Below are positions 6,710-13,410 of a stretch of DNA of 64,000 bases, one piece after another; position 1 is the first letter of the stretch; each line of letters begins with the position of its first letter. The notes below the pieces were generated by a model. That model was not told the origin of the DNA. It was given only the letters and a program-made list of their open reading frames with translations, and did not search any database. This DNA is from an uncultured Collinsella sp. (GTDB lineage Bacteria; Actinomycetota; Coriobacteriia; Coriobacteriales; Coriobacteriaceae). Location of the stretch: positions 1 through 64,000 of the forward strand of contig CAUAAZ010000007.1 of NCBI GenBank assembly GCA_958427145.1. The letters run 5' to 3'. Position numbers and translations under genes: made by a program.

Positions 6710-7559
6710 GGATTAGCTCCTGGGCCAGGCGGACAAAGTCGGCAACATCAAGCGTCTCGGCGCGCGTGGTGGGTGCGATACCGCAAGCCTCAAAGGCGGC
6801 ATCGAGCACGTCCTTGGCAAAGCCGTTGGCGCTCATGGAATTGCGGATGGTCTTGCGACGCTGAGCAAATGCAGCATCAATCACGCGGGCCACAAATTCG
6901 CGATCGAGTCCTTCGGGCACCACGCCGTCAACACGGTCGATACGCACGACGGCCGAGTCCACGTGCGGCGCCGGCATAAAGCAGCGCGGCGGCACCTCAA
7001 AGCGACCCGTCACCTGCGCATACAGGCCGAGCTTTGCCGTATAGCCGCCATAGGTCTTGTTACCCGGCACTGCGGCAATGCGATCGGCAACCTCCTTCTG
7101 CACCATGACGACGGCACGCTTGAGCGCCGGCATCGTCTGGAAGAACTGCAGGATGATCGTCGCCGCCACGTTATAGGGCAGGTTCGCGACAAACACCGTC
7201 GGCTCACCGCCCGCAGCCTGCTCAATCTGCTCCGGACCCACCTTGAGCGCGTCGCCCATGATAAAGCGGAAGTTGGCATAGTCGGCGGCGTGGGCGTCGA
7301 GCACCGGCTCGAGCTCGGGGTCGGCCTCGATCGACGTGACGCACGCCGCCTCCTGCAGCAGCGCAAGCGTGAGCGTACCAACGCCCGGGCCAACCTCGAG
7401 CACGCGCTCATCGCCCGCAAGCTCGGCAAGCTCGCAGATGCGCTCAATCACATGGTTGTCGATCAGGAAGTTCTGGCCCAGGCGATGCTTGGTCGCAAGG
7501 CCAAACTCCTCCAGCAGCTCCCTTGTTGCCGTGGGGTTTGCCAAAGGCGAAGTTGTCAT
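6699..7559 (-). CDS. rsmA: 16S rRNA dimethyladenosine transferase
   Basis: SAM-dependent N6-dimethylation of the two adjacent adenosines in helix 45 of 16S rRNA, a late step in 30S assembly. The 286-aa product shows the family start KHRLGQNFLID, SAM motif LEVGPGVGTLT and catalytic motif NLPYNVA. An AAGGAGG site lies 5 bp before the ATG. It overlaps tatD by 11 bp and forms a two-gene unit ending before tRNA-Leu. Confidence 0.97.
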   Translation of the reverse strand: MTTSPLANPTATRELLEEFGLATKHRLGQNFLIDNHVIERICELAELAGDERVLEVGPGVGTLTLALLQEAACVTSIEADPELEPVLDAHAADYANFRFIMGDALKVGPEQIEQAAGGEPTVFVANLPYNVAATIILQFFQTMPALKRAVVMVQKEVADRIAAVPGNKTYGGYTAKLGLYAQVTGRFEVPPRCFMPAPHVDSAVVRIDRVDGVVPEGLDREFVARVIDAAFAQRRKTIRNSMSANGFAKDVLDAAFEACGIAPTTRAETLDVADFVRLAQELIHDA

Positions 7560-7594
7560 AGTTGCCTCCTTAGCATGATGGCGGCGTCTTGAAA

Positions 7595-7627
7595 CGAAAG
7601 GGCATGGACCGTGGCGGCCATGCCCTT
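7595..7627 (-). terminator. Terminator of metG
   Basis: Minus-strand AAGGGCATGG stem, loop, CCATGCCCTT stem and T-rich tail, located between metG and rsmA. Confidence 0.88.
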
Positions 7628-7666
7628 ACAGCTAAACAGCAAATTGCCGATATGGCGCGCAGCGGC

Positions 7667-9268
7667 TTAGCCCAGACGCGGGAACAGCGGCTCGCCCTTC
7701 TCGACGGGCTGACCGCCGGCAAGCAGGCCCCAAGTGCAAATGCCCTTGAGGTCGTCGCTCGCGGCCTCGTCCTCGCAGGACAGGCGGCGCAGGGCCTCGG
7801 CAGAAGTCTGGGGCATGAGCGGCATCAGCAGGTGGGCGGCGATGCGGATGGCCTCGAGCAGGTTGTAGATCACAAATGCCAGCTCGTCAGCCTTGGCCTC
7901 GTCCTTGGCAAGCGCCCAGGGCTCGGAGTCCTCGATGTAGTGGTTGGCGGCATGGATGAGCTCCATGACCTCGTCCTTAGCTCCACCATAATCGAGCACG
8001 TCCATCTTGGCCATGTAGCGATCGACCAGGCCATCGGCAATCTTTGCCAGCGGGTTGTCGAACGCATCGAACGACGCGGGCTTGGCGGGCGCGCAACCGT
8101 CAAAGTACTTGCCGCTCATGTTGAGCGAACGCGAGATAAGGTTGCCCCAGCTGTTGGCCAGGTCGGCGTTGTAGACCTGCTCCATGCGGTCGAAGCTGAT
8201 GGCGCCGTCGGTGCCGGGGACGACGTCGGTCATAAAGTAGTAGCGATAGCCCTCAACGCCCAACATGTCGATAACGTCCTGCGGAGCGATAGCGTTGCCA
8301 CGGCTCTTGGACATCTTCTCGGCCTTGCCGGTCTCGGCATTGCGCACGGTCAGGAAGCCGTGGGCAAAGACATGCTCGGGCAGGGCCTCGCCGATGGCCA
8401 TGAGCATGGCGGGCCAAATGACGCAGTGGAAGCGGATGATGTCCTTACCCACGATGTGGAACTGCGCGGGCCAGCGATAGGCCAGCTCGGCACGCGCCTC
8501 GTCGGTGTCGACACCGTAGCCGACGGCCGTCATATAGTTGAGCAGCGCATCGAACCACACGTAGGTCACGTGACCCTCGTCAAACGGGACCTGAATGCCC
8601 CAGTCAAAGCTCGTGCGGCTCACGGAAAGGTCGTTAAGGCCGCCCTCGACAAAGCTGCGCACCTCGTTCATGCGGAACGCGGGCTCGACAAAGTCGGGGT
8701 GCTCGTCATAAAGCTTGAGCAGCTTGTCCTGGAAGGCGGAAAGCTTAAAGAAGTAGGACTCCTCCTGCACGCGCTCAAGCGGACGGTGGCAGTCGGGGCA
8801 CAGGTGCTGGCCGACGCTGCCGTACTCCTCGTCGCCCTTCTGGACCTGGGTATCGGTGAAGTAGGTCTCGTCAGGCACGCAATACCAGCCGTCGTAGCTG
8901 CCCTTATACAGGTAACCGGACTCCTTCATGCGCTCCCACAGGTACTGCACGGCATGATGCTGGCGCGGCTCGGTGGTGCGGATGAAGTCGTCGTTGGAAA
9001 TCTCGAGCTTGCTCCAAAGCTCTTTGAAGTGCGGAGCCTGGCTGTCGGTCCACTCCTGCGGCGTCATGCCATGCTTGGCTGCGGCCTCGGCGACCTTCTC
9101 GCCGTGCTCGTCCATGCCGGTCAGGAACTTAACGTTATAGCCGGCGGAGCGGCGATAACGAGCCTGAACGTCGGCGATGATGGTGGAATAAGCCGTGCCC
9201 AGGTGCGGATCGGCGTTGACGTAGTAGATGGGCGTCGTGATAAAGAACGAAGGCTTGCTTTGATCCAT
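7667..9268 (-). CDS. metG: Methionine--tRNA ligase
   Basis: Class I synthetase charging initiator and elongator tRNA-Met. The product has 533 aa. The HIGH motif appears as PHLGTAYS near residue 20 and the KMSKS motif as KMSKSRG. A zinc-knuckle pair CVPDETYF...CPDCHRP is present. It lacks the C-terminal EMAP/Trbp111 dimerisation domain found in longer MetRS. The ATG follows GGAGGACAAACCCC. It has its own terminator and lies just after rsmI. Confidence 0.97.
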   Translation of the reverse strand: MDQSKPSFFITTPIYYVNADPHLGTAYSTIIADVQARYRRSAGYNVKFLTGMDEHGEKVAEAAAKHGMTPQEWTDSQAPHFKELWSKLEISNDDFIRTTEPRQHHAVQYLWERMKESGYLYKGSYDGWYCVPDETYFTDTQVQKGDEEYGSVGQHLCPDCHRPLERVQEESYFFKLSAFQDKLLKLYDEHPDFVEPAFRMNEVRSFVEGGLNDLSVSRTSFDWGIQVPFDEGHVTYVWFDALLNYMTAVGYGVDTDEARAELAYRWPAQFHIVGKDIIRFHCVIWPAMLMAIGEALPEHVFAHGFLTVRNAETGKAEKMSKSRGNAIAPQDVIDMLGVEGYRYYFMTDVVPGTDGAISFDRMEQVYNADLANSWGNLISRSLNMSGKYFDGCAPAKPASFDAFDNPLAKIADGLVDRYMAKMDVLDYGGAKDEVMELIHAANHYIEDSEPWALAKDEAKADELAFVIYNLLEAIRIAAHLLMPLMPQTSAEALRRLSCEDEAASDDLKGICTWGLLAGGQPVEKGEPLFPRLG

Positions 9269-9337
9269 GGGGTTTGTCCTCCAGAAAAACGTTGCATACA
9301 GGGGATGATTCTAGCGCAAGGGCTGGATATCCTCCAT

Positions 9338-10216
9338 CTATTGCATATCGAGCACCATGGCATAGACATCGCGCTTGCGGCGCGAATACTTCTGAGACAG
9401 GCGCTTGGCCACCGCAGAGGCGGGCTCCCCCTCCTCGAGTGCGGCGCGGATATCCTCGCGCAGGGCCTCGTCGGGATCCGCTGCCTCGGCGCCAACCGGC
9501 ACGATGCCGGCCTCCTCATCCTCGCTCGGCGGCGCGATGACCAGCGCAATCTCGCCCTTTACCTCGCCGCGAGCACGCAGCTCCTCGGCGAGCTGGGCAG
9601 CGGGCCCGCGCAAGACCTCCTCGTGCAGCTTGGTGAGTTCGCGGCAGACGGCAACCTCACGCTGGGGAAAAACCTCTGCCGCGGCCTCGAGCGTCGCCAC
9701 GATGCGATGTGGAGACTCGTAGAAGATGAGTGCACCGGGCACCACGGCAAGGCGTTGCAAACGGCGCACACGGTCGCCGTGCTTTCGGCCCAAAAAACCC
9801 TCGAAGAAAAAATGCTCGCAGGGAATGCCAGACGAAACGAGCGCCGTGACGCAAGCAGAGGGCCCGGGAATAACTTCGACGGGCACATCGGCCTCACGCG
9901 CCGCCTCGAGCAGCGCCTGGCCGGGATCGGACACGCTCGGCATGCCGGCGTCCGAGGCAAAGGCGAGGGTCTCCCCCGCCAGCAGACGGTCGACCAGGCC
10001 GGCGGCGCGGCTGGCGATCACATTCTCGTCGCAACGGACAAGCGGCTTGGAAATGCCCAGGTGCATCAGCAGCTTTGACGTCACACGCGTGTCTTCGCAG
10101 CAGATGGCATCGGCGGCGGCAAACGCCTCGCCAACGCGCGGGGACAGGTCGCCCAGGTTGCCGATGGGCGTGCCGACCACATAGAGTTTGCCCGTATGGG
10201 CGCTGTTTTGCGTCAT
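9338..10216 (-). CDS. rsmI: 16S rRNA (cytidine-1402-2'-O)-methyltransferase
   Basis: Tetrapyrrole-methylase-fold enzyme that 2'-O-methylates C1402 in the ribosomal P site. It is 292 aa with the N-terminal GKLYVVGTPIGNLGDLS, the CEDTR motif and PGPSACVTAL. The C-terminal segment (RKRDVYAMVLDMQ) matches the family helix-turn-helix tail. The ribosome site is weak (AGGTTG). It begins 6 bp after the GH5-like gene and may be in one transcript with it. Confidence 0.95.
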   Translation of the reverse strand: MTQNSAHTGKLYVVGTPIGNLGDLSPRVGEAFAAADAICCEDTRVTSKLLMHLGISKPLVRCDENVIASRAAGLVDRLLAGETLAFASDAGMPSVSDPGQALLEAAREADVPVEVIPGPSACVTALVSSGIPCEHFFFEGFLGRKHGDRVRRLQRLAVVPGALIFYESPHRIVATLEAAAEVFPQREVAVCRELTKLHEEVLRGPAAQLAEELRARGEVKGEIALVIAPPSEDEEAGIVPVGAEAADPDEALREDIRAALEEGEPASAVAKRLSQKYSRRKRDVYAMVLDMQ

Positions 10217-10222
10217 ATCAAC

Positions 10223-11284
10223 CTATTCAATCATGCCGCGCTCGAGCGTGCCGAGCGCCGCGCGGGCGTCCCATGCTGCGATGCGCTTCTCGGTCTTCCA
10301 CGTTTGGAAGAACCAACCGGCAGCCGGCGCAAACGAAGCTAGCTGGTTGGCGATAAACACGCGCTCGTAGGCATTGCGGCCCTCGGGCGTAACCGACGAG
10401 TTGGCAAAGATCGCCGCGCCCGACCATTCGCCCACCAGCACGGGGAACCCAGTCGAAATCGCTTCTTTAAGCTCGCGCTTGTTACGCAAAATCGCCGTCG
10501 TCAGCCCGCGGGGACTCGTGATGTCGAGCGCATACTCGTCGCGGTAATGGTACAGGTGAAGGTCCATGTAGACATTCTTGTACTTGGCGCCGCGCATAAA
10601 ATGCTTCCACTCGCTGGGATGCCCCGACGACGAGAAGACGACGATCTTATCCTCGGGCATATACGAACGGACGAGCTCGTAGGCATCGCGATAGAAATTG
10701 CGCAGGTAGTGGGCCGGAATGCCATCCGTCATGGTAAAGAGACTCTTGCGGACGCTCATCTGTGGTGTATCCAGCAGCTCAATGCCCAGCAGGCTTTCGG
10801 CCTCGCCGTAGCGATCGGCCAAGCGCTCGAGCACGTCGAGTGCGACATGACGGCCGTTGGTGGACGAATGCCACTCGGCAACAGCCTCCGGCGTGGTGGG
10901 CGAATCGTTGGAATCGCCCTGGCCACCGGGCACAGTTGCCAGATCGAGCAGCACGCGGATGCCGTACTTGGCAGCCCACTCAATTGCACGGTCGATGTAG
11001 TCGACAACCGAGATGTAGGACGCATCGGACTCCTGTGAACCAAAGGCATACCAGGGCACCGGCAGACGCACGGCATTGAGACCGATCTGCGCCATGCGGC
11101 GAAAATCGTCCTCGCTCACAAACGTCTCGTAATGACGGCGCATGCGCTCGTTATAGGCGGCGGTGCCCATGGCCTCCTGCAGCTCGGCCGCGTTGGATGC
11201 ACCGGTCGCCGCGTATAGCGACGGGGTCACCCAAGGCTCGGGAATAAACCAGCCAGAGAGATTAACGCCGAGTATCCTCTCCAT
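10223..11284 (-). CDS. GH5-type (exo-1,3-glucanase-like) protein with altered acid/base site
   Basis: A 353-aa protein with the glycoside hydrolase family 5 TIM-barrel pattern of yeast exo-1,3-glucanases: GVNLSGWF, GLNAVRLPVPW, VLLDLATVPGGQ, GIELLDTP, VYMDLHLYHY and PVLVGEWSGA. The nucleophile glutamate (residue 286, GEWS) is present. The acid/base glutamate, normally in LLNEP, is replaced: residues 171-174 read LDTP, with Thr173 at the expected Glu. The usual LDLH histidine is also lost. No signal peptide is seen, so it is probably cytosolic. The start at 11284 follows AAGGGGGCAGTG. A TATACT box at 11350-11355 (minus) may be its promoter. It may be a pseudo-enzyme. Confidence 0.85.
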   Translation of the reverse strand: MERILGVNLSGWFIPEPWVTPSLYAATGASNAAELQEAMGTAAYNERMRRHYETFVSEDDFRRMAQIGLNAVRLPVPWYAFGSQESDASYISVVDYIDRAIEWAAKYGIRVLLDLATVPGGQGDSNDSPTTPEAVAEWHSSTNGRHVALDVLERLADRYGEAESLLGIELLDTPQMSVRKSLFTMTDGIPAHYLRNFYRDAYELVRSYMPEDKIVVFSSSGHPSEWKHFMRGAKYKNVYMDLHLYHYRDEYALDITSPRGLTTAILRNKRELKEAISTGFPVLVGEWSGAAIFANSSVTPEGRNAYERVFIANQLASFAPAAGWFFQTWKTEKRIAAWDARAALGTLERGMIE

Positions 11285-11480
11285 CACTGCCCCCTTCGGA
11301 TCGTGCAGGTCGAGCCTGCATCGTATTGCATAGGAAAAGTATCGTTTTGAGTATACCCGCGCGTGAGGACAGACGACCGAACGGTCTGCAAAGTGGCGCA
11401 AAAGCGGGAGGAATGTCTGGGGCGGACCCGAGCTAGTGCGCCGAGATGCGCACGCACGTCGGAAGCAAGCGCCGGAAAGC

Positions 11481-11512
11481 GCATCCCGCCTTCTCGTTCA
11501 ATAACGGGATGC
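11481..11512. other. Hairpin upstream of the GH5-like gene
   Basis: Perfect 8-bp arms GCATCCCG/CGGGATGC around a 16-nt loop. The remaining bases of 11285-11532 show nothing else I can support apart from the possible GH5 promoter. Confidence 0.4.
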
Positions 11513-11532
11513 ATTTTCCGCGGGTTCAGATA

Positions 11533-11592
11533 AAAGAAAAGGACCCCTTTGCAGAGGTCCTAGTCAATTCAAGGTGGCGGGGAAGGGAATCG
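11533..11592 (-). repeat. Direct repeat 1: duplicated tRNA-Phe 3' end plus terminator
   Basis: 60 bp repeated at 11719-11778 with one base difference inside the terminator stem. It begins, read on the minus strand, at CGATTCCC within the tRNA-Phe T-arm and runs past the terminator. The repeat period is 186 bp, close to the 189 bp at tRNA-Leu. Confidence 0.85.
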
Positions 11593-11718
11593 CGTCCGCG
11601 CGCTGCGCGGACGGACCGCTGCGGCGCTTGCGCGCCTTGCGAGCTACGCTGGCAAACGCTTGCGCGTTTCCTCAGCTCCGCGCCCTCACGGGGTTCGATT
11701 CCGTGCATGGGCTACATT
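11593..11718. mobile_element. Small GC-rich element between tRNA-Phe 3'-end repeats
   Basis: A 126-bp segment with the same layout as 5491-5619: a left hairpin (CCGCGCGCTGCGCGG), GC-rich runs, then GCTACGCT, and at the right end an inverted T-arm CACGGGGTTCGATTCCGTG whose loop is that of tRNA-Phe (TTCGATT). It contains no ORF. The mobile nature is inferred. Confidence 0.55.
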
Positions 11719-11747
11719 AAAGAAAAGGACCCCTTTGCAGGGGTCCT
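11719..11747 (-). terminator. Terminator of tRNA-Phe
   Basis: Minus-strand AGGACCCC/GGGGTCCT hairpin followed by a T-rich tail. Confidence 0.88.
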
Positions 11748-11760
11748 AGTCAATTCAAGG

Positions 11761-11833
<73 letters not shown>

Positions 11834-11865
11834 ATTTGAGGTGTGCCTTGTTTCAAGGCTTGATT

Positions 11866-11893
11866 AGTATAACCAAGGACACGCTCCGGTCAA
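11866..11893 (-). promoter_or_regulatory. Promoter of tRNA-Phe
   Basis: Minus-strand TTGACC, a 16-bp spacer and TATACT. A small hairpin (GCCTTG/CAAGGC) lies in the leader before the tRNA 5' end. Confidence 0.82.
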
Positions 11894-11968
11894 CCGAGAA
11901 TTTTAAAAAAGTTTTTGAGCACGACATCGGCCACGATCTCGCTCCTATAGAATGGCACGTCAGAAGCA

Positions 11969-12253
11969 TCAACCGGCCGCAAGAAGTTTTTCACTCAGGG
12001 CCGCACGGGCAAACTCACTTGGCGTCATCCCCTCGGCAGCCGCCCGTCGACGAATAGCCTCCTTCATTCCCAGAGGAATCTTGACCGATAGCGTTGCCGT
12101 TCCCTCACCTGAGAGTGGAGGCCGTCCATGCACGATTCCGCCAACGGTGTGTTCGCCATCCGGAAACTCTCCGCGCTCGTACGACTCACACCACGCGTCA
12201 ATCATTTCATCCGTTACAACCTGACCACTAGCGGTCGTATATGTCTCGCCCAT
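11969..12253 (-). CDS. Putative antitoxin, ribbon-helix-helix-like
   Basis: A 94-aa protein whose C-terminal half (TATLSVKIPLGMKEAIRRRAAAEGMTPSEFARAAL) has the pattern of a ribbon-helix-helix or Arc/CopG DNA-binding domain: a short strand followed by two helices with a MTPSEFAR turn. The N-terminal half (TTASGQVVTDEMIDAWCESYERGEFP) resembles the toxin-contact arm of small antitoxins. Two adjacent ATGs are possible (12256 or 12253), and AAAGGGG fits the second better. It overlaps the end of the upstream toxin-like frame by ATGA-type coupling. The toxin-first gene order is as in BrnT/BrnA and HigBA-type pairs. The family assignment is from pattern only. Confidence 0.75.
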   Translation of the reverse strand: MGETYTTASGQVVTDEMIDAWCESYERGEFPDGEHTVGGIVHGRPPLSGEGTATLSVKIPLGMKEAIRRRAAAEGMTPSEFARAALSEKLLAAG

Positions 12254-12519
12254 CATTGACCCCTTTGCCGAGCTCGCTCGATCTCTTGCCAGAATTTCTT
12301 CTGAACCGGAGACAAGGCATGAATAATGAGCCATCCACGAATAAGTTCGACCGCAACGAGCTCCACACTCCGTCCGTCCGGAAGTCATCCAATCGCAAGC
12401 CATCTCGGCGGCTCGTCTTCCGACTCGCGACGAATGCACTCGGTAACCGCAAGCCAAGCGCTAAGCACCTGCTTTTCCGTCAGGTGCTTTTTGGCGTTGG
12501 GATGAATCTCGACGTCCAT
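12253..12519 (-). pseudogene. Toxin-like gene interrupted by an in-frame TGA
   Basis: The frame starts MDVEIHPNAKKHLTEKQV behind a strong GGGGGAGGAG site and runs to RWLAIG, where a TGA (12385-12387) stops it after 44 codons. The same frame then continues without further stops (LPDGRSVELVAVELIRGWLI...) to a TGA overlapping the antitoxin ATG, 88 codons in all. The continuation reads like a normal second half (GxxPDGRxxELVAVE, LIIHALSP), so a sense codon probably became TGA. Whether the gene is dead, read through, or carries a sequencing error cannot be decided here. The exact toxin family is not recognised. Confidence 0.7.
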
Positions 12520-12542
12520 GCATCTCCTCCCCCATCTTACCC

Positions 12543-12561
12543 AATTTCGTATGACGAAATT
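12543..12561. promoter_or_regulatory. Candidate operator of the toxin-antitoxin-like pair
   Basis: Palindrome AATTTCG-TATGA-CGAAATT, 24 bp upstream of the toxin ATG and overlapping a weak -10 box (TTGGCG, 17 bp, TACGAA on the minus strand). This is where an antitoxin would autorepress. Confidence 0.5.
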
Positions 12562-12577
12562 CCGCTGTCGCCAATTC

Positions 12578-12937
12578 TTAAGCCGGCACGCGTTGAAGAA
12601 CAGCGGGCGAAACAATGATTGAAGGGCGCTCGAGTGCCGCCCAGGCACCGGGGCAGGAACACATGTGCCAAGGACGGACGTTTTCGCAGCGTGCGAGGAT
12701 GTTGCCGTTCCGGTCGATAAAGGCAATGTCGATGGGATAGGCCATAAAGCAGGTGTGGACCGAAGAGCAGCGTGGGAACGCCATGACGAGCGGCAACCCG
12801 TTGGCGGCAATCGGAGACCGTCCCAGCATGCCGCGCAGGCGCACGGCAAACGACTCCGCCACCACAAACTCGGCAGGCGTCCAACCCAGCCTGTTGAGCG
12901 CCCGCGCGTAGGCAATGTAGGATGAGGCCGCGGTCAC
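12578..12937 (-). CDS. DUF192 protein at the end of the Tad operon
   Basis: A 119-aa protein with the DUF192 signature: AVRLRGMLGRSPI, then HTCFMAYPIDIAFIDRNGNIL and CPGAWAALERP near the end. The family is an all-beta fold of unknown activity, and some members accompany secretion or pilus genes. The start is GTG at 12937, overlapping the TGA of the upstream pseudopilin gene (GTGA), so translation is coupled and it belongs to the Tad operon. An ATG further upstream in frame would run through that gene. No signal peptide is evident with this start. Confidence 0.8.
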   Translation of the reverse strand: MTAASSYIAYARALNRLGWTPAEFVVAESFAVRLRGMLGRSPIAANGLPLVMAFPRCSSVHTCFMAYPIDIAFIDRNGNILARCENVRPWHMCSCPGAWAALERPSIIVSPAVLQRVPA

Positions 12938-13410
12938 ATAACCACCCCCGGACGCCACGGATCGACCGTCACCGCGCGTTCGTGCGACAACTTTGCCGGC
13001 GCCCCCAGCGAAACGCCGGCGATGCTGAGCAAGCTCGGCCACGGCTCGTAGCGCATGGTGCAGGTATAGGTCCTAAACGTACCGGAAAGCGAAAGCAGAC
13101 CGCCATCCGATGTCGTCGTACCCTGCTCGCTCGAGACCTCGATCTGCAAGTCATAGCCTTCCATGGCATGTTGAATCTGAGCCTGAACGGTCGCGGAGGC
13201 ATCGATGGAGCTGTCATCGCCCTCCCCGCTCGGCGCCGCGGCGTGTGCCAGCACGATATCGGGTACCACGCGGTCGAAGCGCGCAACCGCGCCGGCAAAG
13301 ACCATGACGTTGTACACGATAAGCGCCAGAACCAGCAGGACGGGCGTGACCACGGCCATCTCGACCGTCGCCTGGGCGCACTCCTCGCGCAGGCGCTTAC
13401 GGATGCCCAT
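12934..13410 (-). CDS. TadE-like pseudopilin
   Basis: A 158-aa protein starting with a short basic leader, then EECAQATVEMAVVTPVLLVLALIVYNVMVF. This is a class III prepilin-like N-terminus: a small residue before T-V-E-M, followed by one hydrophobic helix of about 20 residues. The rest is a soluble extracytoplasmic domain with several Ser/Thr-rich strands. Such minor pseudopilins (TadE/TadF type) join Flp in the Tad pilus. The start overlaps the stop of the large TadG-like gene by one base (TAATG). Confidence 0.8.
   Translation of the reverse strand: MGIRKRLREECAQATVEMAVVTPVLLVLALIVYNVMVFAGAVARFDRVVPDIVLAHAAAPSGEGDDSSIDASATVQAQIQHAMEGYDLQIEVSSEQGTTTSDGGLLSLSGTFRTYTCTMRYEPWPSLLSIAGVSLGAPAKLSHERAVTVDPWRPGVVM

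Noticed and set aside
7589..10078. 829-aa plus-strand ORF over metG and rsmI
   Set aside because: Spans two genes of the opposite strand with recognisable families; repetitive Gly/His/Val composition typical of a shadow.
12385..12387. Selenocysteine codon
   Set aside because: No SECIS-like hairpin directly after the TGA is evident and the family is not a selenoprotein type.
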